DNA of 64,000 nucleotides, taken from Chromohalobacter beijerinckii (lineage in GTDB: Bacteria; Pseudomonadota; Gammaproteobacteria; Pseudomonadales; Halomonadaceae). The translations under genes and the position numbers were made by a program. Of the stretch, positions 10,361-18,122 are shown piece by piece (position 1 is the stretch's first letter; each line of letters opens with the position of its first letter). Location of the stretch: the NCBI RefSeq assembly GCF_023061185.1, contig NZ_JAKGAK010000001.1, positions 395,084 through 459,083 on the forward strand, in the 5' to 3' direction. The notes under the pieces were generated by a model, which saw only the letters and a list, made by a program, of their open reading frames with translations, was not told where the DNA came from and did not search any database.

Positions 10361-10801
10361 ATGTACTCGACCATCGTGGTTCCTGTCGACGGATCGGAAG
10401 CAGCCAGCACGGCGCTCGATATCGCCTGCAAGCTGGCCAGCGCCGACGGTGCGCGCCTACATATCCTGCATATTCCCGAATCGCTGGCCCACGACACTCT
10501 CCTCGTCTGGGGCGTGGGCGCGGTCCCCATGGAAGCCAGCGCCGAACAACTCGAGCGCGCCGGCCGGCAACTGCTCGATGCTGCCACTCAGGCTGCCAGC
10601 GAACGTGGCATCACCGATGTCGAAGGCTCGCTACATCAGGGCGATCCGGCACGGGTGATCATCGAACAGGCCAAGACGCTGAACGCCGATGCCATCGTCA
10701 TGGGCAGCCGTGGCTTGAGCGACATCGCCGGGCTCGTCGTCGGCAGTGTCTCGCACAAGGTTTCGCACACCGCCCCCTGCCACGTGATCAGCGTGCATTG
10801 A
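10361..10801 (+). CDS. Universal stress protein (UspA family)
   Basis: 146 residues from the ATG at 10361, preceded by GGAGG at 10351-10355. Single Usp domain starting TIVVPVDGSEAA; near the end it has MGSRGLSDIAGLVVGS, which fits the ATP-binding G-x2-G-x9-G(S) pattern, so it probably binds ATP. Such proteins aid survival during starvation or osmotic stress. Stands alone; convergent with the AI-2E-family transporter gene. Confidence 0.93.
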   Translation: MYSTIVVPVDGSEAASTALDIACKLASADGARLHILHIPESLAHDTLLVWGVGAVPMEASAEQLERAGRQLLDAATQAASERGITDVEGSLHQGDPARVIIEQAKTLNADAIVMGSRGLSDIAGLVVGSVSHKVSHTAPCHVISVH

Positions 10802-10835
10802 TCTACCTGTTGTCCGCCAACCATTGCGAATCAAT

Positions 10836-10865
10836 GCCGGCCACCCTTATTTGTCGGTGGCTGGC
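10836..10865. terminator. Hairpin between convergent usp and AI-2E transporter genes
   Basis: 10-bp stem (GCCGGCCACC at 10836-10845, GGTGGCTGGC at 10856-10865, one G-U pair) with a 10-nt loop. It overlaps the stop codon of the minus-strand gene. No long T run follows, so intrinsic termination is plausible rather than certain. Confidence 0.4.
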
Positions 10866-11932
10866 TTGAGTGTTCGCTCAAGCGCATGCCCTCTCTGCTC
10901 CAGCCAGCCTTTCACATACAAGCGATGGATAAGCACCATACCCAGCACGACCAGCGGTTCGGCGACCAACACACCTATCAAACCAGCGACCAACCCTAGC
11001 CATACCTGCATCACCAACAAAAGCCCAGGTGGAATACTCACCGCCTCGCGCTGGATGAGCGGCGTGACCAGGTAACTTTCCAGCGCCTGGATGCCGACAT
11101 ACAGCACGGCCACATGCAGCATCGCCGTGGAATCGATCGAGAACGCCACCAGCAAGGCAGGAATCGCCGACACCACCGGCCCCAAGTAGGGAATGAGCGA
11201 TAAAAATGCCGCGAGAAGGCCGAGCGACAACGCCATGGGAATACCCAGCATCCAGAGGCCAGTGCCGACCAGCACTCCCACGACGGACATCGACGTGAGC
11301 CTGCCCAATAGCCACCAGGCAAGCTTACGCTTGATGACATCCATTAGGTCGGCAGCCCCTTCCCGCCGAGAAGGCGTGATGAGCCGCAACACACCGGCTT
11401 TATAAATGGCCGGGTCGAACGCAATGAACAGCCCAATGAATACCACCACCACTACATTGAGCAATGCTCCCAGCGTGGTCGAGAAAACGGTGGAAACGCG
11501 TGCGGACCAGTTGCCCAGCACATTCTCGGACGACGAATTATCGCTTACTCGTTCGATAAACTGCGATCCCAGCGGCCACTGGCCTATCGTTTGTTTCAAG
11601 TCGGCCAGCGAGTTGGGCAGTGTCTTGGCAAGCTGTTCGAATTGCTGGCTGATACTGAAGGCAAAGTTCACGCTGAAGGCGGCAAACAAGCCAGAAACGA
11701 CGAACAATACGACCACCAATGCCCAACGCCGAGAGAGGAAACTGTGACGGCACAACCAGCCTGCCGGCAGCGAAAAGGCCAATGCCAGCAGCAGCCCGAC
11801 GAAGACCATCAGCAGAATTCTGAAACCGAACCAGAGTGCGGCCAATATCGTCATGGTGACAGCGACTATGCCGGCAGCGATCCAGACTTTACGCGCATAT
11901 TCGCTCATATAGTGGTGCGTCGGCTCTCCCAC
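10847..11932 (-). CDS. AI-2E family (PerM/YdiK) membrane transporter
   Basis: 361 residues starting at a GTG (11930-11932) that has AAGGAG eight bases upstream; an ATG at 11908 is the alternative. Roughly eight hydrophobic helices: three close to the N-terminus, a central soluble loop (FSISQQFEQLAKTLPNSLADLK), then five including SLGLLAAFLSLIPYLGPVVSAIPALL, the conserved proline-rich signature of this family. The family name derives from TqsA, an AI-2 exporter, but many members have other or unknown substrates (Na+/H+ antiport has been reported in halophiles). Substrate not assigned. Confidence 0.88.
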   Translation of the reverse strand: MGEPTHHYMSEYARKVWIAAGIVAVTMTILAALWFGFRILLMVFVGLLLALAFSLPAGWLCRHSFLSRRWALVVVLFVVSGLFAAFSVNFAFSISQQFEQLAKTLPNSLADLKQTIGQWPLGSQFIERVSDNSSSENVLGNWSARVSTVFSTTLGALLNVVVVVFIGLFIAFDPAIYKAGVLRLITPSRREGAADLMDVIKRKLAWWLLGRLTSMSVVGVLVGTGLWMLGIPMALSLGLLAAFLSLIPYLGPVVSAIPALLVAFSIDSTAMLHVAVLYVGIQALESYLVTPLIQREAVSIPPGLLLVMQVWLGLVAGLIGVLVAEPLVVLGMVLIHRLYVKGWLEQRGHALERTLKPATDK

Positions 11933-11973
11933 GAATGACACTCCTTGTCATGCGAATATGAATGAAACTCGGC

Positions 11974-12786
11974 TTACTTGGCGATGACCTTCAACTCGAA
12001 AAACTCCTGCAACAGCTGTGCAACACCGAACGGATGATGGTGACCGATCCGCCTGGCACCGGGTGCGCGTCTCGGCAAATCCGGGTGGGCGTTTTCCACG
12101 ATGAAGCCGTGGCCGGCCAACGCCAGCATCTCAGCATCATTGAGGTTGTCGCCGAACGCCAGGCAGCGCGATGCGGGTAGCTCCAGATGCGTCAACAGAC
12201 GCTCCAGCGTGGCGCCCTTATTGACACCTTCCGCCATGATTTCCAGTGAGTGGGCCATCGAATAGGTCACATGTACCCGTGTGCCCAGCGCCTCGTTGAT
12301 GCTCTGTTCCAACGACGCCAGCGCGACGGGATCGCCGATGCACAGCACCTTGCCCACCCCATTGCCATCGTGCGCCTCGAGGTCGGCGACGCGGTAGTGG
12401 AACCCGGTATGCGCGTGCAAGGCCTTCAACTCCGGCGCCGACGCATCGATCAACCACTCGTCGCCGGTATACAGATTGAGCCGAATATCAGCATCGCGTG
12501 GCAGCTCGACCAACGCTCGCACCAGCTCCGCCGGCACCCACTGTTCGGCGATCAAGCTATCGTCGGGCGCGTAGAGATGTGCCCCATTGGTGCTCAATAT
12601 ATAGGCGGGCACGCCCAGTCGGCGGCGGAACGCCGTGATATCGTGAAAGTGGCGACCCGATGCCAGCGCCAGATGATGGCCCTCGGCGGCCAAGGCCTGA
12701 AAGGTCTCGATGGTCAATTCATCGAGATCGTGCTCGGCATTGAGCAGTGTGTTATCCAGATCCGTGACAATCAGATGAGGCTGCAT
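11974..12786 (-). CDS. Cof-type HAD-IIB phosphatase
   Basis: 270 residues. HAD motif I DLDNTLL at residues 9-15 (nucleophile Asp9), motif II LASGRHF near residue 41, a large C2B cap domain, motif III Lys in GVNKGATLERLL, and motif IV FGDNLNDAEML. This is the Cof/YidA group, which dephosphorylates sugar phosphates and other small metabolites in the cytosol; the exact substrate cannot be read. The first 34 bases of the coding region and the leader are duplicated at 15159-15240. Confidence 0.92.
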   Translation of the reverse strand: MQPHLIVTDLDNTLLNAEHDLDELTIETFQALAAEGHHLALASGRHFHDITAFRRRLGVPAYILSTNGAHLYAPDDSLIAEQWVPAELVRALVELPRDADIRLNLYTGDEWLIDASAPELKALHAHTGFHYRVADLEAHDGNGVGKVLCIGDPVALASLEQSINEALGTRVHVTYSMAHSLEIMAEGVNKGATLERLLTHLELPASRCLAFGDNLNDAEMLALAGHGFIVENAHPDLPRRAPGARRIGHHHPFGVAQLLQEFFELKVIAK

Positions 12787-12834
12787 GCGGCTTCCCGGTT
12801 GGTTCTCGACACCCCAAGGTTACCGCATATCGGC
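12753..12834. repeat. 82-bp duplicated segment, copy 1 (5' end of cof gene)
   Basis: Matches 15159-15240 at 80 of 82 bases in the same orientation. Here it spans the first 34 bases of the Cof-type phosphatase gene and 48 bases of its leader, so this is presumably the original copy. Confidence 0.9.
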
Positions 12835-12979
12835 CTGAAGTTGGGGACTGGCGTTAGCGCCACGTACTGTTGGTCAAGGTGCATCTCACAACAGGACAGC
12901 CCCATATGCAGAACGCGCGATATCGACGACTCCAACGCCAGTGTGGCCGATCATTCCGTGCTTTGTCCTTGAGTCGCCC

Positions 12980-13032
12980 AACTGTTCAGCATTTTCTTCG
13001 TGCGGAGCATGGCGGATAAATGCTGAACAGTT
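12980..13032. repeat. Perfect 15-bp inverted repeat downstream of the M42 peptidase
   Basis: AACTGTTCAGCATTT at 12980-12994 and its exact complement at 13018-13032, separated by 23 bases. It lies seven bases after the stop of the minus-strand M42 peptidase gene and about 190 bases before the cof start. The long stem could end transcription of the peptidase gene, although no T run follows it; a small mobile or regulatory element is the alternative. Confidence 0.6.
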
Positions 13033-13038
13033 AAATGC

Positions 13039-14301
13039 CTAGAGAGAGCTATTCTCATCACCTTCATCGGGCTTGGCCGAGCCTTGGTGCTCCAGCGGCG
13101 TGGCCCGGTCGAGACGCGGATGGTTGTCGAGAAACTCGCGGTGCGGGTCGTCGAGGGCGTCCAGCGCCTGGAGGGTGTACGTCAGCGCATGGATCGCCGC
13201 CAGCACGTCCTGAGTATTGCCGGTCTCGGAGATGGTGTGCATGTTGCGGATCGGGAAGCCGATCGAGGTGGCAGCGCAATCCACCGCGGCCAACACGCCG
13301 GCCATGCCGTCGGTGCCGGTGTCGACGCCGACCATGTCACGCTGCATCGGAATGTCGTGCTGTTTGGCGGCGCTCTCGATGATCCGGTTGAGCTGCTCGC
13401 TGGCGATCGCGCCCACCGCCATGGTGAAGCCCTTGCCCATTTCCAGCGGCTGCATGCGTCGGTCGCCGATACCGGGTGCCGCCACGTAGTCGTGATTGAC
13501 GTCGACGCCGATCAGTACGTCCGGTTCGAGCTCCCCGGCCAGCACACGGCTGCCGAAGCGGCCGATCTCCTCGTAGCTGGCAATGGCGAACATTACGCGC
13601 ACCTGCCGGGTGCCGCCCGCCTCGGCGATCAGTCGTGCGACCTCGCTGGTGACGAAGCAACCCAGGCCGTTGTCGAGGTAGGCGCCGTAGAAGGTGTCGG
13701 GGCTGAAACCGGAGCGGATGGGACGATCCATGATGATCGAATCGCCGGGGCGCACGCCCAGATTCAATACCTGCTGCTTCTTGTTCTCGCCATGGATCTG
13801 CAGATCCAGGTAGATCTGCTCCTTCTTGATGCCCCGGTCGCCCGAACGCACCGCCGGGTCGGCGAAATGAATGGCGCCCAGCGCCTCCACCGTACCGCCC
13901 TGGATCACCCGGTAGCTGCCGGGATTGTCGGGGTCTTCGCTGAACAGCTTGACCTCGTGGCCAATCAGCACCGTGGGCAGGAAGGAGTCGGTATTGATCC
14001 AGATCTTGCCGTCGTCGCCGATCGAGCGCACCTGCATGCGAATCTTGTCGGCGTGGCCGATCAGCATCACCTTGAACATGTCGTCGCGGCCGGGATGGGT
14101 ATCCAGCACCACGCCGGCGTGGCCCTGGTACTGATGAAGCTGCCAATCGCTCGGCGCGAACGACTCGAACTGCGGCTTGAGCACGCCGTAAGTCATCGCA
14201 CCTTCCAGCCCCACCGGGCTGGGCGCATCGAGGATCTCGCGCATCAGCTTGAACTGCTGCTCCGGCATGGGCCGGTTCCAAGGTTGATTCGTCTCGCTCA
14301 T
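13039..14301 (-). CDS. M42-family peptidase of the NAGGN-system type
   Basis: 420 residues from the ATG at 14301. Metal-dependent M42 glutamyl-aminopeptidase-like fold: LIGHADKIRMQV carries the first metal-binding His-x-Asp, TFYGAYLDNGLG the bridging Asp, SYEEIGRFGS the catalytic Glu pair, GVDVNHD and SIGFPIRNMHTISE later metal ligands. Overall it resembles the M42 hydrolases that sit with the synthesis genes of the osmoprotectant N-acetylglutaminylglutamine amide (NAGGN). The partner genes (asparagine-synthase-like and GNAT/ATP-grasp ngg) are not in this window, so a NAGGN role is only suggested. Confidence 0.88.
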   Translation of the reverse strand: MSETNQPWNRPMPEQQFKLMREILDAPSPVGLEGAMTYGVLKPQFESFAPSDWQLHQYQGHAGVVLDTHPGRDDMFKVMLIGHADKIRMQVRSIGDDGKIWINTDSFLPTVLIGHEVKLFSEDPDNPGSYRVIQGGTVEALGAIHFADPAVRSGDRGIKKEQIYLDLQIHGENKKQQVLNLGVRPGDSIIMDRPIRSGFSPDTFYGAYLDNGLGCFVTSEVARLIAEAGGTRQVRVMFAIASYEEIGRFGSRVLAGELEPDVLIGVDVNHDYVAAPGIGDRRMQPLEMGKGFTMAVGAIASEQLNRIIESAAKQHDIPMQRDMVGVDTGTDGMAGVLAAVDCAATSIGFPIRNMHTISETGNTQDVLAAIHALTYTLQALDALDDPHREFLDNHPRLDRATPLEHQGSAKPDEGDENSSL

Positions 14302-14456
14302 TGAGGCTCTCTCTTGCGGATTCATGGGATATATGAGGCCAGTCTGGCAGATTTCAGGCCACTAACTGAAGCCAAACATCACGAGGCTCTGCACGACACT
14401 GCGGCGTCATGGGCGTGGGCGTCTACGCGTCCGTTCGGCTCCAGGCATCTGCCACG

Positions 14457-15032
14457 TCAGTCCGTTCGTGAGAGCAGCGCGGCACGCAGCTCTTCCGACA
14501 ACGGTGGCTCGGCCAGCCAGATACCGAAGTAGGCACGCGCCAGCTCAACGTCATCCGACTCGAAGCGCTTATCACCGTTCAGACTCAGGCTCAGTCGTGG
14601 CACGTCTGGATTCCAGTCAAGCCGATAGCGGTCACCATCAGTGGCATCGGTCATTGCATTCTGGATCGCCTCTATCTTGGGGCGAATCGCCTCGCGTGCC
14701 TTCACCGCGTACTGTTTGTCCAGAGTGGCCCAAGTCGCCTCGAGAATATCCGCCACGTCCACATCGCGCCGATACTCGAGAAGCAGACTCATCGGCATCT
14801 CGGCGTTGATGATGGCATCCTGGCTAGCATTAGCCGGTGCATAAAGAGCCGCGTCATATACATCCCAGAACATATAACTGGCAGTGCCTGCCCCTTGCAA
14901 AACGAGTTCAGTCCCATCCAGTGACTTTTCAGCCGCAAACGACGCCGCGAGGGCTGAACTACCGCCCCAACCAATCATGACTGCCAGTCCCAACCCTTGG
15001 ACGAGGCCGGTTAAAGCAGCGCGCACCGTCAT
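14457..15032 (-). CDS. Exported chalcone-isomerase-like protein
   Basis: 191 residues with an N-terminal signal peptide (basic start, hydrophobic LVQGLGLAVMIGW, likely cleavage near residue 30 after ALA). The mature part has the chalcone-isomerase-like fold signature (LVLQGAGTASYMFWDVYDAALYAP ... LLLEYRRDVDVADILEATW), as in bacterial Chalcone_3 proteins of unknown function; these lack plant flavonoid substrates. The start codon overlaps by four bases the stop of a tiny upstream reading frame (15029-15148), which hints at a lost upstream gene. Confidence 0.85.
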   Translation of the reverse strand: MTVRAALTGLVQGLGLAVMIGWGGSSALAASFAAEKSLDGTELVLQGAGTASYMFWDVYDAALYAPANASQDAIINAEMPMSLLLEYRRDVDVADILEATWATLDKQYAVKAREAIRPKIEAIQNAMTDATDGDRYRLDWNPDVPRLSLSLNGDKRFESDDVELARAYFGIWLAEPPLSEELRAALLSRTD

Positions 15033-15148
15033 GACGAACCTCCGTCTGGATTAGACTGGGTGAAAAACAGCGTAACCTCTCCAACCTGGATACCGAATTT
15101 CGTCACGGTCGCCCGGTGAATCACCACATCCTCGCTCTGACAGATCAT
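15029..15148 (-). CDS. Short reading frame coupled to the chalcone-isomerase-like gene, possible gene remnant
   Basis: 39 codons, from an ATG at 15148 to a TGA that overlaps the next start in the ATGA arrangement. The peptide (MICQSEDVVIHRATVTKFGI and 19 more residues) has ordinary protein-like composition but matches no family I know. The overlap with a real gene and the abrupt junction with the 82-bp duplicated segment just upstream suggest that it is the 3' end of a longer gene that was cut off. It may equally be a chance open frame. Confidence 0.3.
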   Translation of the reverse strand: MICQSEDVVIHRATVTKFGIQVGEVTLFFTQSNPDGGSS

Positions 15149-15158
15149 CCAGTCATCA

Positions 15159-15240
15159 TATCCAGATCCGTGACAATCAGATGTGGCTGCATGCGGCTTC
15201 CCAGTTGGTTCTCGACACCCCAAGGTTACCGCATATCGGC
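15159..15240. repeat. 82-bp duplicated segment, copy 2 (remnant of the cof gene start)
   Basis: 80 of 82 bases identical to 12753-12834, differing only at 15184 and 15203. On the minus strand it begins the same MQPHLIVTDLD peptide as the Cof-type phosphatase, but after the repeat the frame runs only MMTG before a TGA. It is thus a truncated, non-functional copy in the gap between the chalcone-isomerase-like gene and the methyltransferase. The remaining bases to 15382 show no gene. Confidence 0.88.
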
Positions 15241-15382
15241 GCGCCTCGCGTCGCCTGGAAAAGATGTACAGGCACAGTGAATCAAGCCGGTTTGTATTAC
15301 CATGGCCTGTCGTACCGATGATCATCCTCTAAACCTGCACTACTCGCTCATCGTAGGTGGGCGGCTTCTCCAAGGAGACTTC

Positions 15383-16006
15383 ATGGCTAACTTCGACCCC
15401 CGGCTCGATATGAACGATGCCATGCGGCATGCTCTCGGCCTCTATCACCAGCGTATCGAAGAGGAAAAGCAAGGAAATGGTGGCCCACATCGCCATATGG
15501 CGGTAGGGCCAGCAGCCGGTCGTTTCATCAACTTGCTGGCCAGCAGCCTCGACGCACCGCACATTCTCGAGTTGGGCACTTCTCTAGGCTACTCGACGCT
15601 CTGGCTCGCCGATGCCGCCCGCGCTACGGGCGGCCGAGTGACCACGATCGAATTGGAAGCAGAAAAATCTGCGATTGCCAAGGAAATGGCCGAAGGCGCG
15701 GGGCTCGTCGAGTGGGTCGATTACCAAGTGGGAGATGCCCTGGCCTTGATCGACGGCCTCGACGGGCCCTTCGACTTCGTGCTCGTCGACCATTGGAAGG
15801 ACCTCTATCTCCCGAGTTTCGAGGCCTTTCGCGACAAGCTCGCTCCCGGCGCCATCCTGGTGGCCGACAACATGATCCGTGGCGGCGGTGGCGATAGCAG
15901 CGGCCAGGCAGAATACGCTGCCGCCGTCCGCGCCATGCCGGGCATGACGAGCGTGTTGCTGCCGGTGGGCTCAGGGCTGGAAGTCAGCCGCTACGAACCT
16001 GCCTAG
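15383..16006 (+). CDS. Class I SAM-dependent O-methyltransferase (MTF3 family)
   Basis: 207 residues; the ATG at 15383 has AAGGAG at 15372-15377. Cation-dependent O-methyltransferase pattern: LELGTSLGYSTLWLADAA (motif I, SAM binding), VTTIELEAEKSAIAKE, and FDFVLVDHWKDLYLPSFE with the metal/catalytic Asp region and LAPGAILVADNM. Related to catechol/caffeoyl-CoA-type enzymes; substrate unknown. The dienelactone hydrolase gene follows 65 bases later on the same strand and may be co-transcribed, which would fit an aromatic-compound role, but this is inference. Confidence 0.88.
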   Translation: MANFDPRLDMNDAMRHALGLYHQRIEEEKQGNGGPHRHMAVGPAAGRFINLLASSLDAPHILELGTSLGYSTLWLADAARATGGRVTTIELEAEKSAIAKEMAEGAGLVEWVDYQVGDALALIDGLDGPFDFVLVDHWKDLYLPSFEAFRDKLAPGAILVADNMIRGGGGDSSGQAEYAAAVRAMPGMTSVLLPVGSGLEVSRYEPA

Positions 16007-16071
16007 GCAGCGAAACAGGGCCCGTCGCCCTTGACGACATCCATTCGCCATCGACAACCCGGAGCTCATCC

Positions 16072-16812
16072 ATGTCTCGTGCTATCGAAATCCCCGCCGC
16101 AGACGGCACTATCGACGCGCATATCTTCATGCCCAATAACGCCGACGGCCCTCTACCGGCCGTGGTACTGTTCACCGATATCGGCGGCCTGCGCCCCTGC
16201 TATCACGAGAAGGCTCAGCGAATCGCCGATGACGGCTATGCCGTGTTGATGCCCAATGTCTACTACCGCGATGCAAACGGACACATCGTCCCGGAGGGCA
16301 AGTCCTTCCGCGATCCGGATGTGCGCCCGACGCTGCTCGAATATGCCGGCCATCTCACTCCCGAGGCACAGTCCCGCGACTTCGCCGCCCTGCTGAACTG
16401 CATCGACAATGAGCCCGAGTTCGGGGGCGGCAAGATCGGCGTGGTCGGCTATTGCATGACCGGCGCCTTCGCGCTGCGCATGGCGGCCGAACATGCCAAT
16501 CGCGTGGCTGCTGCAGCCGGTTTCCATTCGGCGCGACTGGCCGAGGCAGACGACCCGAACAGCCCTGTGAACGTCGTCGGCAATATCGAAGGGCGCGTCT
16601 ATTTCGGCCACGCCGACAAAGACGAACTGCTGCCCCCAGAGCAGATCGCTCGCCTGGACGAAGCCCTCGCCACCGCCGGCGTGCACTTCACCACCGAGCT
16701 CTACAAAGGCGCGGCCCATGGCTTCACGGCCAAGGACGCCCCTTCCTACGACGCAGCCGCCGATGACCTGCACCACAAGCGACTGGCCCTACTTCTGGAA
16801 GAGACGCTGTAG
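16072..16812 (+). CDS. Dienelactone hydrolase family protein
   Basis: 246 residues, alpha/beta hydrolase of the DLH type. Nucleophile Cys128 in the elbow GVVGYCMTGAF; a Glu in FTDIGGL/RPC region and a C-terminal His in KGAAHGFT complete the DLH pattern, with the catalytic Asp probably in FGHADKDELLPPE. Dienelactone hydrolases open lactone rings in chloroaromatic degradation, but most genomic members have unknown esterase substrates. No signal peptide; cytosolic. Follows the O-methyltransferase gene. Confidence 0.9.
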   Translation: MSRAIEIPAADGTIDAHIFMPNNADGPLPAVVLFTDIGGLRPCYHEKAQRIADDGYAVLMPNVYYRDANGHIVPEGKSFRDPDVRPTLLEYAGHLTPEAQSRDFAALLNCIDNEPEFGGGKIGVVGYCMTGAFALRMAAEHANRVAAAAGFHSARLAEADDPNSPVNVVGNIEGRVYFGHADKDELLPPEQIARLDEALATAGVHFTTELYKGAAHGFTAKDAPSYDAAADDLHHKRLALLLEETL

Positions 16813-16871
16813 GGAAGCGTCGAGAGGTGCGGCGAGGGACCCAAGACGTAAGTCGAGCAGAATCTTTATAA

Positions 16872-16928
16872 GATAGGCAGGACGAGATGGAAAAATTTGA
16901 TGTAGATTCCATCTAAACCCTGCCTATC
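16872..16928. terminator. Nested double hairpin between convergent genes
   Basis: Outer 10-bp perfect stem (GATAGGCAGG 16872-16881, CCTGCCTATC 16919-16928) enclosing an inner 7-bp perfect stem (GATGGAA 16886-16892, TTCCATC 16907-16913). It lies midway between the ends of the plus-strand dienelactone hydrolase and the minus-strand metallo-hydrolase genes, so a bidirectional terminator is the simplest reading. Structure is more elaborate than usual and lacks T runs. Confidence 0.5.
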
Positions 16929-16972
16929 GTAACCACGATGTAAAGTGAAAGCCTGAGCGCCTACTTTTTAGA

Positions 16973-17968
16973 TTACTCCGTTGCCGTCACTTTTCGATTT
17001 CCATAATTGATAGGCACCCACTCATAGCCCTCTCCGACCTTGCGAATATGACCGATGCCAGGGAACGGCATATGCGGCACGGCCACCAAGTCCCGATGCT
17101 TGGCAAAGTCGGCGAAGGCTGCTGTGCGGACTTTCCTCGCTTTCTTCTGATCGACGTCATAGGCAATCGTCACGGACGGATCAGGGAGTTGAACAGCCGC
17201 TACATGAACGATGTCGCCGGTGAAGGTAAGGGTCTGACCCTCGCTTTCCAATGTGAAGAATGCACTGCCCGACGTATGCCCCGGATGAAGGGAGGCGGTC
17301 AAGCCTGGCAGTACTTCGGTAGTTTTATCGAAGGTGTCGATCTTCCCGGCTTTGACATAGGGTTCGAGGATCGTTTCAGCCTGGTCAAAGTAATGCTGAT
17401 CGTAGTTGGCCTGTTCTGCATTTTGAGGATCCAGGAAAAAGTCGACATCCGGTTTACCAACATGGACCATCGCATTGGGAAAAACGCGCTGGCCATCACG
17501 AGTTAGTCCGCCCATATGGTCGGAATGGACGTGGGTGAGTAAGACATCCGTGATCTGTTCGGGTTTTACGCCGGCCGCCTGCAAGCTCTCGATCAGCTGA
17601 CCACCGAGTTTTGAACCGAAGAGTTGACCTACGCCGGTATCAACGAGGACAAGCTTGTCCCCTAGCTCTAGCAAAAATGCATTGATGGAAACCTCGACGG
17701 GATTGGTCAGGTACGCCTGCGCCAAGCGTTCGTCGATCTCCTTGTTGGTGATGCCGTGCAGAATCTTGTGAAGGTTCTGCGGTACGCTGCCGTCGGAGAG
17801 AGCCGTTACCCGGACGCTGCCAATAGTGAAGGCATAAGTATCGGCGCCTTCATCCTGTTGGGCGATCCCCGGGGAGTGATTCAGAGTGGCGGTAGTGGCT
17901 GCAGAGACGGGTCCTGCGGCTGAAAGACCCAGCAGTAGGGTGGAAAGTATGAGTGAACGTATCATCAT
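16973..17968 (-). CDS. Exported metallo-beta-lactamase-fold hydrolase
   Basis: 331 residues with a clear signal peptide (MMIRSLILSTLLLGLSAAGP, predicted cut after VSA at about residue 23), so probably periplasmic. Metal motif HVHSDHMGG at residues 146-154, later His in LHPGHTSGSAFF, Asp in FTGDIVH and a final His in VPHMPFPG, giving a full dizinc site. The overall pattern is close to the methyl-parathion-hydrolase/lactonase branch of the superfamily, so an ester or lactone substrate is likely; quorum-signal lactonase activity is possible but unproven. Divergent from a LysR gene, which probably controls it. Confidence 0.88.
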   Translation of the reverse strand: MMIRSLILSTLLLGLSAAGPVSAATTATLNHSPGIAQQDEGADTYAFTIGSVRVTALSDGSVPQNLHKILHGITNKEIDERLAQAYLTNPVEVSINAFLLELGDKLVLVDTGVGQLFGSKLGGQLIESLQAAGVKPEQITDVLLTHVHSDHMGGLTRDGQRVFPNAMVHVGKPDVDFFLDPQNAEQANYDQHYFDQAETILEPYVKAGKIDTFDKTTEVLPGLTASLHPGHTSGSAFFTLESEGQTLTFTGDIVHVAAVQLPDPSVTIAYDVDQKKARKVRTAAFADFAKHRDLVAVPHMPFPGIGHIRKVGEGYEWVPINYGNRKVTATE

Positions 17969-18044
17969 GAGTCTGTCTTCCTGTTTCAGGTAGGTGTCAG
18001 AGACAGATCATAGGGGCCGGCGGGTCTAGCGAGAAAACGATGCC

Positions 18045-18063
18045 GGTTATACCTTGCATAACC
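18045..18063. promoter_or_regulatory. LysR-type operator between metallo-hydrolase and lysR
   Basis: GGTTAT-N7-ATAACC is a perfect inverted repeat; its inner part TTAT-N7-ATAA (18047-18061) has the T-N11-A form of LysR-type boxes. It sits in the 154-bp divergent region between the metallo-hydrolase gene and the LysR gene, where such a regulator normally binds. Confidence 0.6.
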
Positions 18064-18122
18064 CTCACGAATACTCATGCCCACGCTCGAAGTGAGCGAG
18101 GCTCCACAAAAGACGTGCTTTC

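Noticed and set aside
13084..14304. A 406-codon open frame opposite the M42 peptidase
   Set aside because: Antisense shadow with low-complexity His/Val/Asp composition; the minus-strand gene has the conserved catalytic residues.
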